DNA of 64,000 bases from Arenibacter latericius DSM 15913 (GCF_000424985.1 NZ_AUKX01000023.1:1-64000); one strand, 5' to 3'; shown: positions 1 through 10,573, counted from the stretch's first letter. Notes: a model not told the origin generated them from the letters alone. Translations and numbers: made by a program.

Positions 1-76
1 CCTCGGGTACGGCAACATAATGGTCTCTAGAAGAAACATCGATCCCTGCCGTGTCATAATTTATTATCTTTGTCAT
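1..76 (-). CDS. IS110-family transposase, N-terminal fragment (runs off left edge)
   Basis: The minus strand from an ATG at 76 reads MTKIINYDTAGIDVSSRDHY followed by VAVPE. This is the start of an IS110-type transposase: the Asp of the AGIDVSSRDH segment is the first acidic residue of the RuvC-like DEDD domain. An in-frame stop lies five codons upstream (positions 89-91), so the start is well fixed. Only 25 codons are visible, so whether the rest is intact is unknown. IS110 elements move through a DEDD/Ser transposase guided by an RNA from a non-coding end of the element. The family assignment rests on a short segment. Confidence 0.7.
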   Translation of the reverse strand, partial: MTKIINYDTAGIDVSSRDHYVAVPE

Positions 77-310
77 GATGTATGGATATTATGGGAAGTT
101 GGTACCCAGCGTGCTTTGATAAAAGATAGTCTATCATAAGGGGTCGTTGCCACCAATTCGTGTTTTAAAGACACGCATACCTAAACTCAATAAAGGGCTC
201 TGCGGCACCAATGAACGACAAGGTTAGGATACTTGCTTCCCTGATTTCCATAAAGATAACTAAACTTAAGTTAGCTAAAGTTCGTGTTCTCGGGCCTGCC
301 CGAGGGAGGG
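77..310 (-). other. Non-coding leader upstream of the IS110 transposase; possible left end / bridge-RNA region
   Basis: No plausible ORF is present. IS110-group elements typically carry a long non-coding left end just upstream of the transposase gene, which is transcribed as a structured guide (bridge) RNA. This stretch is in the right place and holds a perfect hairpin CTCGGG-CCTG-CCCGAG (289-304) and the palindrome AACTTAAGTT (263-272). The outer boundary of the element cannot be seen. The RNA is inferred from family knowledge and position, not demonstrated. Confidence 0.3.
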
Positions 311-311
311 A

Positions 312-413
312 CTCAATACTTAATACTTAATACTTTGTACCAGCGAAAGCTATGGCTAAAGCCGTTATTTTGATTTCCTCTTAGACCCCCGTGATAAATC
401 ACGGGGCTATTCA
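312..413 (+). repeat. Interspersed palindromic repeat, copy A (REP-like)
   Basis: This unit of about 100 bp starts CTCAATACTTAATACTTAAT, contains the palindrome GGCTAAAGCC and ends with the perfect palindrome CCCCGTGATAAATCACGGGG followed by CTATTCA. It is repeated almost base for base at 589-692, and its 3' half recurs at 15937. Such dispersed hairpin units with a conserved flanking tail resemble REP/RAYT-type elements, but no RAYT transposase gene is in the window. Confidence 0.7.
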
Positions 414-588
414 TTTCCTTTATAAAACATGGTTCATGTACTTCCCTGATTAGAGTTGACCGGTGTTAAAACTGGAAAAAAGTAAAGAATCTCATTAGTA
501 TAGCTAAGCCATTGTTAATTGATAAATGCTTACTGTTTATTAAGTATTACTGTTTACCGACGACTGGTTACTGATTACTGACCCAAAT
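414..588. other. Non-coding spacer between two repeat copies
   Basis: AT-rich spacer without a credible gene. It shares the short string CTTCCCTGATT (442-452) with 237-247 in the IS110 leader, suggesting more repeat debris. Nothing else was recognised. Confidence 0.4.
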
Positions 589-692
589 CTCAATACTTAA
601 TACTTAATACTTTGTACTAGCGAAAGCTTCGGCTAAAGCCGTTTCATTTGTCTTGCTCTTTTACCCCAGTGATAAATCACGGGGGTATTCAA
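589..692 (+). repeat. Interspersed palindromic repeat, copy B (REP-like)
   Basis: Second copy of the ~100-bp unit at 312-413, in the same orientation. It carries the same lead sequence, the palindrome GGCTAAAGCC, and a slightly changed terminal hairpin (CCCAGTGATAAATCACGGGG) with tail GTATTCA. The substitutions show that the two copies are diverging. The remaining non-coding part, 693-848, has no recognisable element apart from the likely ridA leader. Confidence 0.7.
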
Positions 693-848
693 TTACATTT
701 TTACCATAAAATTACCAAGTCAAACTTAGAACAGAATTATAATTTTGTTAGCTTGGTCCCTATTGAAAAAGTGAAGGATTAATCCGAAGAATAAAAAGGG
801 ATTGATTAGAAATCGATTAATTTTAACTGTAAATAAATAACACTTAAG

Positions 849-1232
849 ATGAAAACAATTATCAACACCAAAAATGCCCCAGCACCAATTGGGCCTTACA
901 ATCAGGCAGTACTTACAGGGAACACCCTATACATTTCCGGGCAAATTCCTATAGATCCAAAGACAGGGGAATTGGTAGAGGGCGACATAAAAAAAGAAAC
1001 AAAGCAATCTATGGAAAATTTAAAAGCCATTCTTACCGAAGCAGGAATGACTTTTGAAAATGTGGTTAAGTCGTCAATCTTTGTAAAAGACATGCATCAA
1101 TTTGCACCGATTAACGAGGTGTATGGCACCTATTTTAACGCTGCTACCGCTCCAGCAAGGGAAACAATAGAGGTAGCTAACCTACCTAAGTTTGTAAACG
1201 TTGAAATCTCTATGATTGCTATTAAAGGTTAG
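849..1232 (+). CDS. ridA: RidA family reactive-intermediate (enamine/imine) deaminase
   Basis: The 127-residue protein has the full length of the YjgF/YER057c/UK114 family. It hydrolyses reactive 2-aminoacrylate and related enamine/imine intermediates made by PLP enzymes, protecting those enzymes in the cytosol. Family features visible are the N-terminal APAPIGPYNQAV segment, the SGQIPIDPKTGEL loop, and the C-terminal APARETIEVANLPK segment, which includes the substrate-carboxylate-binding Arg. The family forms trimers. It stands alone on the plus strand and its stop overlaps by 11 bp the 3' end of the convergent kinase gene. Confidence 0.93.
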   Translation: MKTIINTKNAPAPIGPYNQAVLTGNTLYISGQIPIDPKTGELVEGDIKKETKQSMENLKAILTEAGMTFENVVKSSIFVKDMHQFAPINEVYGTYFNAATAPARETIEVANLPKFVNVEISMIAIKG

Positions 1233-2073
1233 CCCTATGAAATTCAACTAGGCCTTCTATAGGTCTTTGTCTAATAACACCAAGTACCAAATCGTTTCTT
1301 TCAATTACCGCAGTGAGCTCATCACGCAAGTAGTGTGCAATACTGCCCACAAAGCTAACGGGAACCTTGGTAGCTAGCTCAAATTGCATAATGTAATTAT
1401 TTACAAACTGCTGGAAACCTTTATCGATCACCCCTCTACTGTAGGGGTGGTCCTTATTTTCCACAATAAATCTAGCGAAAGTTGCCAAATAAGTATTAGG
1501 GTTTGGCTGTTTGTATAAGTTTTCTTTAATTACATCCGCATCTAAATCGTACTCACTTGCAAACTTAGCAGCCAAGTCTTTTGGTATCTTATTAAAGTAG
1601 TAATCTCGAATTAATTTTCTACCGAAAAAGTTTCCACTCCCATCATCCATTGGAATATACCCTAGGGAAGTTACTTTTTGATGCAATTTCTCTCCATCGT
1701 AATAGCTACAGTTAGACCCCGTACCTAAAATACAGACTATACCTTGCTGCCCTACTCTTGTAGTGGCAAAAATAGCGGCATAGGTATCTTCCTTAACCTC
1801 GGCCTTTGCATTAGGAAAGAAATCTTTAAAGATATCTCCCAAAAATTTCTTCATCCTATCGGTTCCACAACCTGCCCCATAGAAAAACAAATGGGTTACC
1901 CTTTCTCTATTTTTAGAAAGCTCAAAGTTATTGGCCAAACGGTCTTCTATCACTGGTCTGGTCAATACTTCCGGACTAAGTCCAAGGGTTTGCGTCATGA
2001 ATAACTGGTCTCCCTTTTCGTCTAAAGCGATCCAATCCGATTTTGTAGCGCCACTATCAACTATCAATATCAT
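1222..2073 (-). CDS. BadF/BadG/BcrA/BcrD-type ATPase, likely N-acetylglucosamine kinase
   Basis: The 283-residue protein belongs to the ASKHA fold. The N-terminal phosphate-1 loop is seen as ILIVDSGATKSDW. A second glycine-rich nucleotide loop is GIVCILGTGSNCSYYDG (about residues 111-127), followed by YIPMDDGSGNFFGRKLIRDY. In Bacteroidota such stand-alone proteins are usually annotated as N-acetylglucosamine kinases, which would make GlcNAc-6-phosphate for cell-wall recycling or chitin use. The sugar specificity is inferred, not seen. It is transcribed alone, downstream of the gap terminator. Confidence 0.8.
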   Translation of the reverse strand: MILIVDSGATKSDWIALDEKGDQLFMTQTLGLSPEVLTRPVIEDRLANNFELSKNRERVTHLFFYGAGCGTDRMKKFLGDIFKDFFPNAKAEVKEDTYAAIFATTRVGQQGIVCILGTGSNCSYYDGEKLHQKVTSLGYIPMDDGSGNFFGRKLIRDYYFNKIPKDLAAKFASEYDLDADVIKENLYKQPNPNTYLATFARFIVENKDHPYSRGVIDKGFQQFVNNYIMQFELATKVPVSFVGSIAHYLRDELTAVIERNDLVLGVIRQRPIEGLVEFHRANL

Positions 2074-2093
2074 AAAACAAATGTATTAAGCAA

Positions 2094-2131
2094 AAATCCT
2101 GAAAATAAACAGATGTTCACTTTCAGGATTT
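2094..2131 (-). terminator. Rho-independent terminator of pfkA-gap
   Basis: A perfect 11-bp stem (AAATCCTGAAA with TTTCAGGATTT, loop of 16 nt) lies 26 bp past the gap stop codon. On the minus strand it is followed by a short T run. Confidence 0.75.
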
Positions 2132-2156
2132 CATAATTTATTACTGAACTTATCTA

Positions 2157-3170
<1,014 letters not shown>

Positions 3171-3181
3171 TTAATTTTTAA

Positions 3182-4168
3182 TTATGTTGTCATGATTTCT
3201 GAAACTCTTAAGAGCTCCTTATCAATCTTCGTATGTCCTTTTATCGCTTTACTAATTGGAGTAAGAGTGATGGTATTATCTTGAATACCTACCATTAGGT
3301 TAGATTTCCCCTCTAATAGCGATTCTACCGCCTTAACTCCCATTCTACTTGCTAGTACTCTATCAAAGCAAGAAGGTGCGCCACCACGCTGCATATGGCC
3401 AAGTACAGAGACACGCACATCATAGATAGGCAAGTGCTTTTCTACGTACTCTTTAAGCTCAAATACATTGTTCCCGGTCTTATCTCCTTCTGCTACCACT
3501 ACAATACTAGAGGACTTACCAGATTGTTTACTTCGCTTTAGCGATTCTAATAATCTATCTAATCCTAAATTTTCTTCAGGAATTAAAATCTCTTCTGCTC
3601 CAGCACCTACTCCCGCATTTAGCGCGATGTGTCCCACATCTCTACCCATAACCTCCACAAAGAAGAGTCGGTTATGAGAACTAGCAGTATCTCTAATTTT
3701 ATCTATACACTCCACTGCAGTATTTAAAGCAGTATCAAAACCAAGCGTATAAGTGGTACCGAAAATATCGTTATCTATGGTTCCTGGAATTCCCATAATA
3801 GGAACACCAAACTCCTGGTTAAAAGTTAGGGCACCTGTAAAACTACCATCACCACCAATTACCACAAGAGCATCTATCCCAGCTGCCTGAAGCTGATCAT
3901 ATGCTAGCTGCCTACCTTCTTTACTTCTAAAAGGTACACAACGGGCAGATTTAAGGATGGTCCCTCCTTTATTTATAATATTATTTACACTACGCGCATC
4001 CATGACCTTAAAGTCACCCTCCATCATGCCTTCGAATCCTCTGTAGATACCGAAACATTCAATTTTTAAATACGCACAAGTACGAACTACTGACCTAATT
4101 GCAGCATTCATCCCAGGGGAATCGCCCCCCGATGTCATAACACCGATTTTCTTTATTGTTGAAGCCAT
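3182..4168 (-). CDS. pfkA: ATP-dependent 6-phosphofructokinase
   Basis: The 328-residue enzyme phosphorylates fructose 6-phosphate, the committed step of glycolysis. Visible motifs are IGVMTSGGDSPGMNAAIRSV (ATP phosphate loop), VVIGGDGSFTG, the substrate/catalytic loop PGTIDNDIFGT with the catalytic Asp, and VEVMGRDVGHIAL. GGDGS rather than GGDDT at the nucleotide site suggests ATP rather than pyrophosphate. Length matches bacterial PfkA. It is the first gene of the pfkA-gap operon. Two overlapping TANNTTTG-like boxes lie 17-33 bp upstream (4185-4201, minus), but no clear -33 partner is visible. Confidence 0.96.
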   Translation of the reverse strand: MASTIKKIGVMTSGGDSPGMNAAIRSVVRTCAYLKIECFGIYRGFEGMMEGDFKVMDARSVNNIINKGGTILKSARCVPFRSKEGRQLAYDQLQAAGIDALVVIGGDGSFTGALTFNQEFGVPIMGIPGTIDNDIFGTTYTLGFDTALNTAVECIDKIRDTASSHNRLFFVEVMGRDVGHIALNAGVGAGAEEILIPEENLGLDRLLESLKRSKQSGKSSSIVVVAEGDKTGNNVFELKEYVEKHLPIYDVRVSVLGHMQRGGAPSCFDRVLASRMGVKAVESLLEGKSNLMVGIQDNTITLTPISKAIKGHTKIDKELLRVSEIMTT

Positions 4169-4361
4169 TAATTTTTTAAAAAAGCAAAATTAGCAAACTT
4201 ATTTTAATTTAAACAGGACTTTAGCTTTAATTTGACGATTAGTTAGCACTAAAACGTTTTCGTTACTAAATATTCTTCAGATTGTTAAATTCACAAACAA
4301 AATTGCAGAAAAAGCAACAAAATCCTCCCAATCCAAACTTTATATTCTAAGCAGAATACTC

Positions 4362-7300
4362 TTAGTTATCTTTCCCTAGAATTTTCCGCAACAAGGCCCT
4401 AAAACTATCAAAATCTACCTGATAAGAGAGCCCTAACCCCTGGGTATATCCCTGGCGATCTGCCAGAAATTGCTGAATCTCATTTTCCCTGTTAAATATT
4501 TTGGCACTTAGGGTACCTTCCTCATTTAACAAGATCTGCACTTCTACATCTCCAGCAACCACGGTTTCTGACACTCCTCCTACCGGAACCCCAACCCTTC
4601 CGTTCAATAACACCCTATCACTTATCTGCGTAGATAAGGTTACTCCTATTCTATTTTCGGTCTGTATATCGGCATTTTTGTCTAAAATCCCCTGCTCATA
4701 AGAAAGTCCAAGGTTTAATTTATCATTATCTCCTGCCAAAACAGAGTTTAGCAAACCTGAAGCTGACTGCAGCAGGTTACCAGTAACCGCTTGCTGATTA
4801 ATTCCCGTTTGCTCATTTACAAAAGATCCCTGCGCTAGTAAAAACAAGGCGTTCCTCTCAGCAATAGTAGGGTCTTGCAACCTATATTCTAATTCTGACT
4901 TTACAATGGAATTAGTTCCTGGGAAGTCTATTCGCCAATCTATAACCGGACTCTCTAATTCCCCAGTTAAGCGCACCACTACATCCGTAGGTATTCGCCT
5001 AGTATAACCTGGATTATCTAATAATGGCGCCGGATTAGCATTTAACGAATAAATCGCCTCCATATTTAATTGAGCTGCTAAAGGTTCCCTTTCCCAAGTG
5101 ATGTTCCCTCCTGGTTTTACCTTAAAAGTTTTATCTATAATACCACCAAACAAATAGTGAAACTCACCGGTGACCACCACAAAATCCCCGTACATATTAA
5201 ACTTCCCATTGGTATTAATCTCTATAAATAAAATTCCGACTCCAGTACCTTTTAAGGAGCTTCCTGTTTTAGTATCTACCACAATCTCTACCTCTGCTTC
5301 TGGCGTAACATCTAAGTTAAATGCCAACTCTAACCCTTCTACCTCCTTAAGTACACGCTGCGAGGTTTCTTCCCCATTTTCTTTCTTCCCTACAAAATTG
5401 ATAAAAGAAAAATCCCCCACACTAGCTACATCGCTAATAGGAATTTTAAGGGACGTACCCCTTGCTGTTTCTCCATCTACCTTAATTGTTAAAGCTTGAG
5501 TAGGCCCATATATTCTTCCCTTACCATTTAAATAACCCGTACCATAATAAAGCACCTCTTCTTCATACGGAGTATTTAATATTAAAAAACGATTATTCTC
5601 CGTATCCACATTTAAATCCAAACTCCAATCCCTAAATAAATTATGAGTTATTGTGCCATCTAAAGTAGCTTTGGTTTTCATTTCGATATCCGTAAGCTTT
5701 ACCTTTTCAAAATTAAAGGTTTGGTTATTAAGTCTGACTTTTGAAAAAGGGGCAAAACTATAATCTACGTTTAGATATGGGATGGCTAATCCCGCTTTAT
5801 CCAAACTTAACAACCCTGTCATATCAGGATTCCTCAAGGGACCTTTTAATTGAGCACTCCCTCTTAAAAGACCGCGAATATTAGTAATGACACCCTCCCC
5901 TAATGGACTAAATGGTTCTAACTTAAAGTCGTTAAAATCTACTATTAGATTCGCCTGCGGCTCCTCATCTTCCTTATCTATAATGTTCCCTACTACGCTT
6001 AGCTTCTCCTTCCCATCTTGAATTAAAGAGGAATTCACCACAAAACTGGTTAAGTCTTTATTCCCTACTATTCCAACACTAAGATCCCCCAAAGGAAAAT
6101 CGTTGACCCCAAATGTAGATATCCTTAAATTTGAGGAAGGCAAATAGACATTGTCTTTTTGTAGTAGGTTGAGTGTTCCGTTTACCTCTCCCATTAATTT
6201 TAGACTGTCTATTTCTGGGGTGATTTTCTCCAGGGATACAGCACTAAATTGCAGCTCTACATCCTTAAAGGTAGAATCTGCCAACTGTCCTCTAAGTCTA
6301 ATCTGCTCCTTATCATTGTGATTCATCACCATTTCTTGAATCACAATACTATCTAAGGTACTGTTAATGATCACCTTATTTTTAGTATTACCTTCTTTGT
6401 TTAATATCCACTTATTCCCCTTAAAACTAATGTCGGAGGTTTTAAGACCAATAACCGATTTCTTCTCTTTATTAAAGGTGTGATAAAAGTTGAGATTATA
6501 ATTATCATTAAAATTGCTCCCTCCCTTAAATTCCGTTCTAAAGAACAAGGTATCCTTAAGCGTGGTGTTAATTAGATTAAAGTCCTTTACATCATAATAG
6601 GGAGTAGACATATCCCCTACCGAAACATAGGTGTTAAACAAAGGGTTTTTATTATCTATCTTAACATCAATGCTATCCATTACGTTCCCATAAGCCATAA
6701 TACTAGGCGACTTAAAGTTCAGTTTAAAGTCGCCCTCATCCGCAATAATATTTCCTCTGATAAAGGTATTGGGATCAAAAGTCACCTCAGGGAAAAATAC
6801 ATCTACAATTTTATTGTATATCTTAAAATTAAAGGCGAGACGTTGGTTTTTAGATATTTTATGGGGCCTATAATTGGTATAAATACTTCCCAGCGAGTTT
6901 TGCAGCAGACGCCCCATCTCTTTCACCCTAAAATTCCCTTTTAGATAACCAGTAATAATATCTGGGCTATTAATATCGATTATCCTGGTAGTATCATTTT
7001 CAAAAGTCGAAGATATCTTAAAGTCATCAAAATAATAGGTGTCGTTTACATTCTGAAAGACGGTTTTACTGAAATTAATATCCCCAGCAATATTATCAAG
7101 AGAGTTCCCCGTAATATCCATAACAATATCCCCCTTAAAAATAGAGACACTATCCTTTATAAAATTCAACTTCTTTAGGTCGGCATGATCTACAGAAGCT
7201 ATAAAATTAAAATTGTTTCTATTCTCCTTAAAATCCGCAAGTCCTTTAAACGAAAATTGTATATTTTCATCATTACTGAAAAGGGAACCATCAAAAAGCT

Positions 7301-8762
7301 GTTCTTTTAATATTCCCGATACTTTTAGATTCTTATAGTTATACCCATTAAATTCTAAGGAATACACTTCCCCTATCACTTCGGTATTCAGGTTTTCCTT
7401 TACAAATCCCCTACCTTCCACATTAAAGTCCAAATTAGTAACCCCTACTTTTTCGGTCTCTATCAATTCTCCAAGATCAAAATCCATCAACGCAACAAAA
7501 CCTTCATAGGACGCATTGTCAATATGGTCAATATTCGTTAGCTCTAAATCCACATAGCTATTCCCAATTAACGTATTGATATTAGATCTCGTTTTTATAG
7601 AAGATTCGGTAATATCTGCATCTCCACGAATAGTGAACTGCCCAAGCCTTTCTATTGATGAAGGGAGCACATCTCCCAAGATATTGGGCAACAATGCTCG
7701 TAATTCATAATAACTAGAGGTTACATTCCTCATATCTGCATTAAGAGAAAACTTAGCCTCAGGATTAAAAAGGTTCTTAAAGTTAAAATCTCCCCTAATT
7801 CCGGTATTGTCCATGTTTAAGAACATCCGGGTGATATCTAGGTCGTTTAAGTACCCATCTACTTTTGAAGAAAAAAGTACAATCTTATCACTGCCAAACT
7901 GGTCATATAAGAGGTTTATTTCATTTAAAGCCACGGTAGATTCTACAAATTCAGCATCTACATTCACCTTATTCATAAAATCGGCCAGATCTTCACGCTT
8001 ATAATTAAATACCACATTCCCTGTTAAATTAGATTGGGGGGTTTTAATCGCCAGGGAATCAAATCGCATTTGCTCCTTGGTATATTTAAATTGCGTGCTC
8101 ATCTTATCTACCACCACTCCCCTTCCACTTTTAAAGGACATCGCCTTAATACTGGAAACCACCTCTGGCCCCACAATAGTAAAATTATCTGCAGTTATAT
8201 TCAGATGCTTAAAATTCAGCATTTCCTCCGACTCCTTATTCTCATCAATTAGCTTAAAAAGACTTTGAGATATATCTACATTGGAGGAAGAAAGGAAGAA
8301 AGGTGGCGAATCCGGATCCCTAGGTTTTTTATCATCTAGCTTATCTATAAAAACCTCTAGGTTTGTACCACTCTCGTCTTTGTACGTTTTAAGCTTAAAA
8401 TTTAGCCCTTCTATTGCAATATCTCCGAATTCCAATTTTCCCTTCACCAAATTCCCAACGTCCAGAATAGAAGTACTTAAATCTTTTATATAGAAAAGTG
8501 TGTCTTGCTTATAATCCTCCACATAAACCCCTTTTAGAGAAGTGTTCCAGGTAATAAGAGACAATCGCATGCGATCAATATTAATATTGGTCCCATATTG
8601 TTTATTAATTGCTGTTGCAGCATATCTAGCAAAGCCCGTTTGCACAATAGGCAGGGTTAACACCAAACTCCCCATGACACCCATAAGAAGGAAGACCAAA
8701 ATTACTCTGACTAGAAATTTTCTTAATTTTTTGATAGGGCTTAATGTTTTACCTTTGTACAT
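4362..8762 (-). CDS. tamB: TamB-like translocation/assembly module protein (AsmA-like superfamily)
   Basis: The 1466-residue protein has one N-terminal membrane anchor (about residues 17-38), a very long stretch of beta-rich AsmA/TamB repeats, and a C-terminal TamB (DUF490) domain. That domain is recognisable in segments such as GGNITWEREPLAAQLNMEA and the IDWRIDFPGTNSIVKSELE region. TamB spans the periplasm and works with an Omp85 partner in outer-membrane protein assembly or in phospholipid transport between membranes. Bacteroidota versions are this long. It is divergent from tsaD, with only 28 bp between the two starts, a pairing frequent in Flavobacteriia. The exact transport role is inferred. 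Confidence 0.88.
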   Translation of the reverse strand: MYKGKTLSPIKKLRKFLVRVILVFLLMGVMGSLVLTLPIVQTGFARYAATAINKQYGTNINIDRMRLSLITWNTSLKGVYVEDYKQDTLFYIKDLSTSILDVGNLVKGKLEFGDIAIEGLNFKLKTYKDESGTNLEVFIDKLDDKKPRDPDSPPFFLSSSNVDISQSLFKLIDENKESEEMLNFKHLNITADNFTIVGPEVVSSIKAMSFKSGRGVVVDKMSTQFKYTKEQMRFDSLAIKTPQSNLTGNVVFNYKREDLADFMNKVNVDAEFVESTVALNEINLLYDQFGSDKIVLFSSKVDGYLNDLDITRMFLNMDNTGIRGDFNFKNLFNPEAKFSLNADMRNVTSSYYELRALLPNILGDVLPSSIERLGQFTIRGDADITESSIKTRSNINTLIGNSYVDLELTNIDHIDNASYEGFVALMDFDLGELIETEKVGVTNLDFNVEGRGFVKENLNTEVIGEVYSLEFNGYNYKNLKVSGILKEQLFDGSLFSNDENIQFSFKGLADFKENRNNFNFIASVDHADLKKLNFIKDSVSIFKGDIVMDITGNSLDNIAGDINFSKTVFQNVNDTYYFDDFKISSTFENDTTRIIDINSPDIITGYLKGNFRVKEMGRLLQNSLGSIYTNYRPHKISKNQRLAFNFKIYNKIVDVFFPEVTFDPNTFIRGNIIADEGDFKLNFKSPSIMAYGNVMDSIDVKIDNKNPLFNTYVSVGDMSTPYYDVKDFNLINTTLKDTLFFRTEFKGGSNFNDNYNLNFYHTFNKEKKSVIGLKTSDISFKGNKWILNKEGNTKNKVIINSTLDSIVIQEMVMNHNDKEQIRLRGQLADSTFKDVELQFSAVSLEKITPEIDSLKLMGEVNGTLNLLQKDNVYLPSSNLRISTFGVNDFPLGDLSVGIVGNKDLTSFVVNSSLIQDGKEKLSVVGNIIDKEDEEPQANLIVDFNDFKLEPFSPLGEGVITNIRGLLRGSAQLKGPLRNPDMTGLLSLDKAGLAIPYLNVDYSFAPFSKVRLNNQTFNFEKVKLTDIEMKTKATLDGTITHNLFRDWSLDLNVDTENNRFLILNTPYEEEVLYYGTGYLNGKGRIYGPTQALTIKVDGETARGTSLKIPISDVASVGDFSFINFVGKKENGEETSQRVLKEVEGLELAFNLDVTPEAEVEIVVDTKTGSSLKGTGVGILFIEINTNGKFNMYGDFVVVTGEFHYLFGGIIDKTFKVKPGGNITWEREPLAAQLNMEAIYSLNANPAPLLDNPGYTRRIPTDVVVRLTGELESPVIDWRIDFPGTNSIVKSELEYRLQDPTIAERNALFLLAQGSFVNEQTGINQQAVTGNLLQSASGLLNSVLAGDNDKLNLGLSYEQGILDKNADIQTENRIGVTLSTQISDRVLLNGRVGVPVGGVSETVVAGDVEVQILLNEEGTLSAKIFNRENEIQQFLADRQGYTQGLGLSYQVDFDSFRALLRKILGKDN

Positions 8763-8790
8763 TCAATTTTTATTCCAAATTCCAAACTAA

Positions 8791-9813
8791 GTGGAAAATA
8801 AAGCTATATATATTCTCGCCATAGAATCTTCTTGTGATGACACCTCCGCAGCTGTGATGTGTAACAATAGAACCCTAAGCAATGTTGTGGCCACACAAAA
8901 AATTCATGAGGAGTACGGAGGGGTAGTTCCGGAACTCGCTTCTAGGGCACACCAACAAAATATTGTCCCCGTGGTACACCAAGCCTTAGCTAAGGCAAAT
9001 ATCGATAAAAAACAGTTATCCGCCATAGCTTTTACACGCGGACCAGGACTAATGGGATCTTTATTAGTTGGCACCTCTTTTGCAAAGTCACTATCCCTAG
9101 GTTTAAACATCCCTCTAATTGAGGTAAACCACATGCAAGCCCATATTTTATCGCACTTTATTGTAGAGGACAATTATAAAATTCCTTCCTTTCCTTTTTT
9201 AGCGATGACTATTAGCGGTGGACATACCCAAATTGTTTTAGTGAAAAATTATTTTGATATGGAGGTTTTGGGCGAATCTCTAGATGATGCCGTTGGTGAA
9301 GCTTATGACAAAAGCGCAAAAATACTAGGCCTTCCTTACCCTGGAGGTCCATTAGTGGATAAATATGCACAATTAGGCAACCCCAAAGCGTTTCCTTTTC
9401 CTAAACCAAAAGTAGAAGGACTTAATTTTAGCTTCAGCGGATTAAAGACTAGCATCCTCTATTTTATTCAACGAGAAACCAAAAACAACCCTAATTTCAT
9501 TGCCGAAAATAGGGATGATATTTGCGCCTCCATACAACACACCATAGTAAATATCCTGATGGATAAATTAAAGAAAGCCGTGAAGCAAACCGGTATAAAG
9601 CAGATTGCTATAGGCGGCGGAGTGTCGGCCAATTCCGGAATAAGACAAGCGCTTGCGGAGGCAGAAAGCAAATGGGGATGGACCACCTATGTTCCCAAAT
9701 TTGAATATTGCACCGATAACGCCGCTATGATAGGAATAGTAGGCTATTTAAAACACCAGGAACAAGACTTTACAAAACAAGATGTTACTGCCCAGGCACG
9801 GTATATTCTGTAA
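8791..9813 (+). CDS. tsaD: tRNA N6-adenosine threonylcarbamoyltransferase
   Basis: The 340-residue Kae1/TsaD protein transfers the threonylcarbamoyl group to A37 of ANN-decoding tRNAs. The ASKHA motif AIESSCDDTSAAV is at the N-terminus. The metal-binding histidines are in NHMQAHILSHF, and MTISGGHTQIVLV, AKILGLPYPGGP and AIGGGVSANSGIR are all present. The start used is GTG at 8791; no ATG lies nearby in frame and the conserved N-terminus begins within ten residues. Divergent from tamB. Confidence 0.96.
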   Translation: MENKAIYILAIESSCDDTSAAVMCNNRTLSNVVATQKIHEEYGGVVPELASRAHQQNIVPVVHQALAKANIDKKQLSAIAFTRGPGLMGSLLVGTSFAKSLSLGLNIPLIEVNHMQAHILSHFIVEDNYKIPSFPFLAMTISGGHTQIVLVKNYFDMEVLGESLDDAVGEAYDKSAKILGLPYPGGPLVDKYAQLGNPKAFPFPKPKVEGLNFSFSGLKTSILYFIQRETKNNPNFIAENRDDICASIQHTIVNILMDKLKKAVKQTGIKQIAIGGGVSANSGIRQALAEAESKWGWTTYVPKFEYCTDNAAMIGIVGYLKHQEQDFTKQDVTAQARYIL

Positions 9814-9865
9814 ATCCTTCGCGATAAAAAGCACAAAAAACATTATATAAATCACACCTTACTAG

Positions 9866-10573
9866 ATGCAGTTATTTTACCATCCAGACTTAGACGATAC
9901 CACTATAGATTTCTCTTTCCCTGCCGATGAGAGCAGGCATATTTCCAAAGTATTGCGAAAAAAACCTGGCGATAAACTAAACATCACCAATGGCAAAGGA
10001 ATTTTGTTTGAAGCGGAGATTAGCAACGCACATCATAAAAAGTGTGAAGCTAAAATTATCGCTAAGACCACCACTCCCAACAAACCTTATAGGCTACATA
10101 TGGTAGTAGCCCCCACAAAATTAAACGATAGGTTTGAATGGTTTTTGGAAAAAGCCACTGAAATAGGGGTTCATGAGATTACACCAGTGATATGTGATCA
10201 TTCTGAACGCAAAGTCATAAAAAAAGAACGCATGGAAAAAGTGCTGCAGTCCGCCATGAAGCAGTCACTACAAACCTACCTCCCCATATTAAATGATGCT
10301 ATTCCCCTAAAAGATTTTCTAAACACCCCACAAAGCGGCGACCTCTTTATAGCGCATTGCGAGGCAGATGCCGTAAAAAAGGAACTATACCATTCCCTAA
10401 CCCCAAAACAAGCTACTACGGTCTTAATAGGACCTGAGGGCGATTTCTCCCCGGCTGAGATAACTTTAGCCCTAAGTTCTGGATACCACCCAATAGCCTT
10501 AGGTGAGACTAGATTACGCACAGAAACTGCTGCAGTTGTTGCCTGTACTGCCGTAGCTATGATAAACCTATAG
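9866..10573 (+). CDS. rsmE: 16S rRNA (uracil1498-N3)-methyltransferase
   Basis: The 235-residue SPOUT-family enzyme methylates N3 of U1498 in 16S rRNA. It has an N-terminal PUA-like part (residues about 1-70, with SRHISKVLRKKPGD). The C-terminal trefoil-knot SAM-binding part has VVAPTKLNDRFEWFLEKATE, IGPEGDFSPAEI and the closing LGETRLRTETAAVVA motif. It lies 52 bp downstream of tsaD on the same strand and is probably cotranscribed. Confidence 0.95.
   Translation: MQLFYHPDLDDTTIDFSFPADESRHISKVLRKKPGDKLNITNGKGILFEAEISNAHHKKCEAKIIAKTTTPNKPYRLHMVVAPTKLNDRFEWFLEKATEIGVHEITPVICDHSERKVIKKERMEKVLQSAMKQSLQTYLPILNDAIPLKDFLNTPQSGDLFIAHCEADAVKKELYHSLTPKQATTVLIGPEGDFSPAEITLALSSGYHPIALGETRLRTETAAVVACTAVAMINL

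Noticed and set aside
5170-5499. Plus-strand open frame inside tamB
   Set aside because: Low-complexity Ser/Thr/Pro-rich translation antisense to a long conserved gene; a shadow frame.
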